From: JBDTGE01 sp050742975
GTDB lineage: Bacteria > Actinomycetota > Actinomycetes > Mycobacteriales > Jatrophihabitantaceae
Direction: 5' to 3'
NCBI GenBank assembly: GCA_050742975.1
Contig: JBOGDQ010000309.1
Span: 1-18,077 of the forward strand
Length of the DNA stretch: 18,077 bases
In this document: in pieces, positions 15,068 through 18,077 of the stretch
How the letters are laid out: each line of letters starts with the position of its first letter
Position numbering within the stretch: position 1 is the first letter of the stretch
Notes under the pieces: generated by a model
Told to the model about the DNA's origin: nothing
The model's database searches: none
What the model saw: the letters and a program-made list of their open reading frames with translations, nothing else
Translations under genes and position numbers: made by a program

Positions 15068-16108
15068 ATGACCAGCCCGCTCGATGCCACCATCATCCCG
15101 ATCACGCTCACCGTGAACGGCCGGATCGGCCTGACCCTGTGGGCGCCGCCGTGGGAGGACGAGGACGGGGAACAGTGGCAGGGCTTCCTCGGCGACGGGT
15201 CCAAGATCCTGCTCTACCCGGGAGTTCGCGACCTGGGCGCGTTCATCGCATCCGGCGAGGAGAACGACCTGTCCGACCACCCGGCGTGGGGGCGGGTGCT
15301 GAAGCTGACGCCCGACCAGCTCCGCCCCGGTGGTGAGGATGCGTACGACCTGGACGCGGTGTACGACTGGGCGTCCGGCGAGCCCGATCCGGTGCACGTG
15401 TCCGCGCTGGCGAACGTCGTGGACATGGTCGCCAAGATCGCCGACTGCTGCGACGACGGCGCGCTGCGTCGCCTGGTCGAGGGCACGCCGGCGTACGCCG
15501 AACTGGTCGACGAGGACAACAGCTACCAGGGCAAGGAGGGCAAGAAGCGCTGGAACGAGCTGGGTGACGTCATCGCCGAGACCTGGGAGCGGGCGCTCAC
15601 CCGCGTCGACTCGTGGCTGTCCTGGCAGGGCGACTTCTCCGCAACGGACCTCGACGCCGAGACCGTCTGGGATCGGGTCGGAGCCGAGCCGATCGAGATC
15701 CGGCTGCCCGACGTTACCTACCTGACCGTTCGGGGCTACGTGTCGGCCGACACCGAGGACGACGAGAGCACCGCGACGTTCCTCGGCGGCGGCGACACGG
15801 TGGCCGTCTTCAGCACGGTCGAAGGGCTGGCCCGCTTCTGCCGGACCGCCGAGGACCACGAGCTGCACAAGCTGGAGTGGTGGGAGGAGCTCGCCGCCGT
15901 CGAGGACGACGCCGCCTTCACGCCGGGCCTGGACGCCGCCTACGACCTGCGCACGCCGTCCTCGCGCGGCGCGGAGCTGGTGCGCGAGCTGGTCGCGTTC
16001 TGCGACCTGGAGGCGGACACGTCCGTGCTGGACGGTTCGGCGATCGACAAGGACGACTGGCGCGAACTCCTGGACTCGGTCTCCACCTGCTTCGAGGTCC
16101 AGGACTGA
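15068..16108 (+). CDS. Conserved acidic actinobacterial protein, function unknown
   Basis: The 346-residue product is strongly acidic, with no signal peptide or membrane segment, so it is probably cytosolic. It resembles an actinobacterial family that begins with a short strand-rich segment (IPITLTVNGRIGLTLWAPPW, about residues 10-29), followed by a FLGDGSKILLYPGVRDLGAFI region and DLSDHPAWGRVLKLTPDQL. I recall members being labelled 'primosomal protein' without clear experimental support, so I assign no function. The start is chosen because a -10-like box lies seven bases upstream. The 3' end, including the stop, is part of a perfect 26-bp tandem duplication. Confidence 0.82.
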   Translation: MTSPLDATIIPITLTVNGRIGLTLWAPPWEDEDGEQWQGFLGDGSKILLYPGVRDLGAFIASGEENDLSDHPAWGRVLKLTPDQLRPGGEDAYDLDAVYDWASGEPDPVHVSALANVVDMVAKIADCCDDGALRRLVEGTPAYAELVDEDNSYQGKEGKKRWNELGDVIAETWERALTRVDSWLSWQGDFSATDLDAETVWDRVGAEPIEIRLPDVTYLTVRGYVSADTEDDESTATFLGGGDTVAVFSTVEGLARFCRTAEDHELHKLEWWEELAAVEDDAAFTPGLDAAYDLRTPSSRGAELVRELVAFCDLEADTSVLDGSAIDKDDWRELLDSVSTCFEVQD

Positions 16109-16136
16109 GGACCTGCTTCGAGGTCCAGGACTGAGG
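16085..16136 (+). repeat. Perfect 26-bp tandem duplication across a stop codon
   Basis: Two identical 26-bp units abut (16085-16110 and 16111-16136). Each ends with a TGAGG and encodes CFEVQD-stop. The unit length is not a multiple of three, so the second copy lies outside the gene and does not change the protein. It fills most of the gap to the convergent glpD gene. Confidence 0.85.
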
Positions 16137-16144
16137 CGGATCGC

Positions 16145-17809
16145 TCACGCGAGGGACTGGGCGGCGCGCTCGTCCGCGACCCGGTCGACGTACGCCTTCA
16201 CCTCGCGCGCGCGGGCCTTGCGGTCCCAGCCCAGGATCTCGGCCATCACGCCGGCGACCAGGTCGGCGCAGTCGACTCCGCGGTGCGGGTACTCGATCGA
16301 GATCCGGGTGCGCCGGGTGAGCACGTCGTCCAGGTGCAGCGCGCCCTCATGGGTGATCGCGTAGCGGATCTCGGCCATCAGGTAGTCGGCCGCGCCCGGC
16401 ACCGTCTGCAGCAGGTCCCGATCGGCGAGCCCCGGGTCGAGCACGTCGCGGATCATCGACCCGTACCGCTCCAGCACGTGCCGGATCCGGTGCGGGTGCA
16501 GGTCGTACTCCGCGGCGAGCGTGTCGATCTGGTTGCGCATCGCGAAGTACCCATCGGCACCGAGCAGCGGCACCCGGTCGGTGCAGGAGGGCTGCACGCG
16601 CCGCGGCAGCTCCTCGACCGCCGCGTCGACCGCGTCCGCCGCCATCACCCGGTACGTCGTGTACTTGCCGCCGGCGATGGAGATCAGGCCGGGGACGACC
16701 TGGGCCACGGCGTGCTCGCGGGACAGCGCGGACGACTCCTCCGACTCCCCCGCGAGCAGCGGGCGAAGGCCGGCGTACACGCCCTGGATGTCGTCCTGGG
16801 TGAGCGGCGTGACGAGCACGTCGTTCACGCGCTCGAGCAGGTAGTCGATGTCGGTCCTCGTCGCGGTGGGCTGCGCCAGGTCCAGGTCCCAGTCGGTGTC
16901 GGTGGTACCTATCAGCCAGTGGTTCTTCCACGGGATCACGAACAGCACGGACGTCTCGGTCCGCAGGATCAGCCCCGCGTCGCCGGTGATCTTCTCGCGG
17001 GGCACGACGACATGCACGCCCTTGGACGCGCGCACCTGGAACCGCCCGCGACCACCGGAAAGCGCCTGGATGTCGTCCGTCCAGACGCCGGTGCAGTTGA
17101 GCACCACGCCGGCGCGGACGGTCACCTCCTGCCCGTCGTCGGCATCGCGGACGACGACGCCGACGACCCGGTCCGACTCGCGCGCGAAGCCGACCGCGCT
17201 GGTGCACGTCCGCACGATCGCGCCGTACCGCGCTGCCGTGCGCGCCACGGTCAGCGTGTGGCGCGCGTCGTCGGTCTGCGCGTCGAAGTAGCGCACCGCG
17301 CCGACGAGCGCGTCCGGCTTCAGCCCCGGGAAGACGCGCAGGGCGGCCCGGCGCGACAGGTGCTTCTGCCGCGGCATCGTCGAGTGCCCGCCGATGGTGT
17401 CGTACAGGGCCAGGCCCGCTGCTACGTAAGGGCGTTCCCAGCCGCGATGGGCGAGCGGGTAGAGGAACGGCACCGGCCGGACCAGGTGCGGCGCGAGGCG
17501 GGTCGTCATCAACTCACGCTCGCGCAGGGACTCGCGCACCAGCCCGAACTCGAGCTGCTCCAGGTAGCGCAGGCCGCCGTGGATCAGCTTGGACGAGCGG
17601 CTGGACGTGCCCGCCGCGAAGTCCCGCGCCTCGACCAGCGCGACGGACAGCCCGCGAGTAGCGGCGTCCAGCGCGGCACCCGAGCCGGTGACGCCGCCGC
17701 CGATCACGACGACGTCGAACGGGTCCTCGGCCAGCCGCTGCCACGCCGCGGCCCGGTACGCGGCGTCCAGGCGCGACGCGGCACCGCCCTTGGGGATCGA
17801 TGCCTGCAC
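16145..17809 (-). CDS. glpD: Aerobic glycerol-3-phosphate dehydrogenase (FAD)
   Basis: It oxidises sn-glycerol-3-phosphate to dihydroxyacetone phosphate at the membrane, passing electrons to quinone. From GTG 17809 it has 554 residues, normal for GlpD. The FAD-binding fold DVVVIGGGVTGSGAALDA lies at 32-49, with SSRSSKLIHGGLRYLEQ at 69-85 following; IPWKNHWLIGTTDTDWD and GGKYTTYRVMAADAVD are further family landmarks. GTG 17809 is preferred over GTG 17818 because the latter lies inside a TAGCGT box whose spacing (seven bases) fits a leaderless start at 17809. The gene is divergent from glpK with only 18 bp between the start codons. Confidence 0.95.
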   Translation of the reverse strand: MQASIPKGGAASRLDAAYRAAAWQRLAEDPFDVVVIGGGVTGSGAALDAATRGLSVALVEARDFAAGTSSRSSKLIHGGLRYLEQLEFGLVRESLRERELMTTRLAPHLVRPVPFLYPLAHRGWERPYVAAGLALYDTIGGHSTMPRQKHLSRRAALRVFPGLKPDALVGAVRYFDAQTDDARHTLTVARTAARYGAIVRTCTSAVGFARESDRVVGVVVRDADDGQEVTVRAGVVLNCTGVWTDDIQALSGGRGRFQVRASKGVHVVVPREKITGDAGLILRTETSVLFVIPWKNHWLIGTTDTDWDLDLAQPTATRTDIDYLLERVNDVLVTPLTQDDIQGVYAGLRPLLAGESEESSALSREHAVAQVVPGLISIAGGKYTTYRVMAADAVDAAVEELPRRVQPSCTDRVPLLGADGYFAMRNQIDTLAAEYDLHPHRIRHVLERYGSMIRDVLDPGLADRDLLQTVPGAADYLMAEIRYAITHEGALHLDDVLTRRTRISIEYPHRGVDCADLVAGVMAEILGWDRKARAREVKAYVDRVADERAAQSLA

Positions 17810-17816
17810 AGGTGGC

Positions 17817-17822
17817 ACGCTA
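17817..17822 (-). promoter_or_regulatory. -10 box of the leaderless glpD promoter
   Basis: TAGCGT on the minus strand is separated by seven bases (GCCACCT) from GTG 17809. Its upstream -35 region would lie within the first codons of glpK. Confidence 0.45.
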
Positions 17823-17827
17823 GCCCA

Positions 17828-18077
17828 ATGCCGTCAGCGCCCCGACCCGCTCCGCGCGCGCCGTCAGCGCCCGGACAAGCTCCGCGCGCGGCATCGGTCG
17901 TCGCCGCGATCGACCAGGGAACGACGTCCACGCGCTGCCTGCTCTTCGATCACGATGCGCGAGTGGTGGCCGTCGACCAGGTCGAGCACCGGCAGCACCT
18001 GCCGCGGCCCGGGTGGGTGGAGCACGACGCCACCGAGATCTGGACGAACACGCTTGCGGTGCTGGCCGGCGCGCTAG
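17828..18077 (+). CDS. glpK: Glycerol kinase, N-terminal part (partial)
   Basis: It phosphorylates glycerol to glycerol-3-phosphate, the GlpD substrate. Only 83 codons are present; the gene runs off the right edge. AAIDQGTTSTRCLLFD (about residues 26-41) is the ATP-binding phosphate-1 region of FGGY kinases, and HLPRPGWVEHDATEIW (about 57-72) matches the glycerol kinase N-lobe. The ATG at 17828 is the only plausible start near the homology. It adds an unusual ~22-residue leader made of two near-identical ten-residue Pro/Ala/Arg units (PSAPRPAPRA, PSAPGQAPRA). A weak AGGTGG lies 12 bases upstream. Confidence 0.92.
   Translation, partial: MPSAPRPAPRAPSAPGQAPRAASVVAAIDQGTTSTRCLLFDHDARVVAVDQVEHRQHLPRPGWVEHDATEIWTNTLAVLAGAL
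17831..17890 (+). repeat. 30-bp in-frame tandem repeat in the glpK 5' end
   Basis: Two abutting 30-bp units (17831-17860 and 17861-17890) match at 27 positions. Being a multiple of three, the duplication keeps the frame and duplicates ten residues upstream of the kinase domain. Confidence 0.8.

Overview
The window is high-GC DNA from an actinobacterium. GC-rich third codon positions, GTG/TTG starts, ATGA/GTGA gene overlaps, the MutA/MutB pair, an ECF sigma of the SigE type and many promoters with a TANNNT box directly before the start codon all fit. I would guess a soil actinomycete, but cannot name a genus. Nineteen protein genes are supported. No rRNA, tRNA, CRISPR array, transposase or phage gene was seen.

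Layout. 1-2700 (minus): methylmalonyl-CoA mutase, small subunit mutA followed by the large subunit mutB, which is cut by the left edge. The last third of the visible mutB (about 1-268) has clearly different codon use and proteobacteria-like residues. 2830-3543 (plus): a small membrane-anchored His-rich protein and a DksA/TraR-type zinc protein. 3595-6065 (plus): purine nucleoside phosphorylase and a phosphopentomutase-like sugar mutase. 6092-7674 (minus): an ECF sigma factor coupled to a membrane-anchored L,D-transpeptidase-like protein that has lost its catalytic Cys and His residues. 7732-8547 (minus): a ZIP metal transporter with a metalloregulator-like palindrome. 8704-10159: a PAP2 phosphatase and a convergent, overlapping lipoprotein gene. 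10259-10882 (minus): upp. 10967-14249 (plus): deoC, a full aldehyde dehydrogenase, and a short dehydrogenase-like protein without a catalytic domain. 14266-14700 (minus): an XRE-type regulator. 14795-14955: an intergenic repeat/hairpin element. 15068-16108 (plus): an acidic conserved actinobacterial protein. 16145-17809 (minus): glpD. 17828-18077 (plus): the start of glpK, cut by the right edge.

How the genes work together. Phosphorylase, mutase, DeoC and aldehyde dehydrogenase form a complete route from (deoxy)nucleosides through deoxyribose-1-phosphate and deoxyribose-5-phosphate to glyceraldehyde-3-phosphate plus acetaldehyde, with the acetaldehyde oxidised to acetate. Upp salvages the released uracil. 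GlpK/GlpD feed glycerol into the same triose pool, and MutAB links propionate and odd-chain carbon to succinyl-CoA. The sigma/pseudo-transpeptidase pair looks like an envelope-sensing unit.

Most notable: the sigma-coupled pseudo-L,D-transpeptidase, the mid-gene codon switch in mutB (assembly chimera or recombination), the catalytic-domain-less dehydrogenase partner, the 14.8-15.0 kb repeat element, and a run of apparently leaderless promoters.
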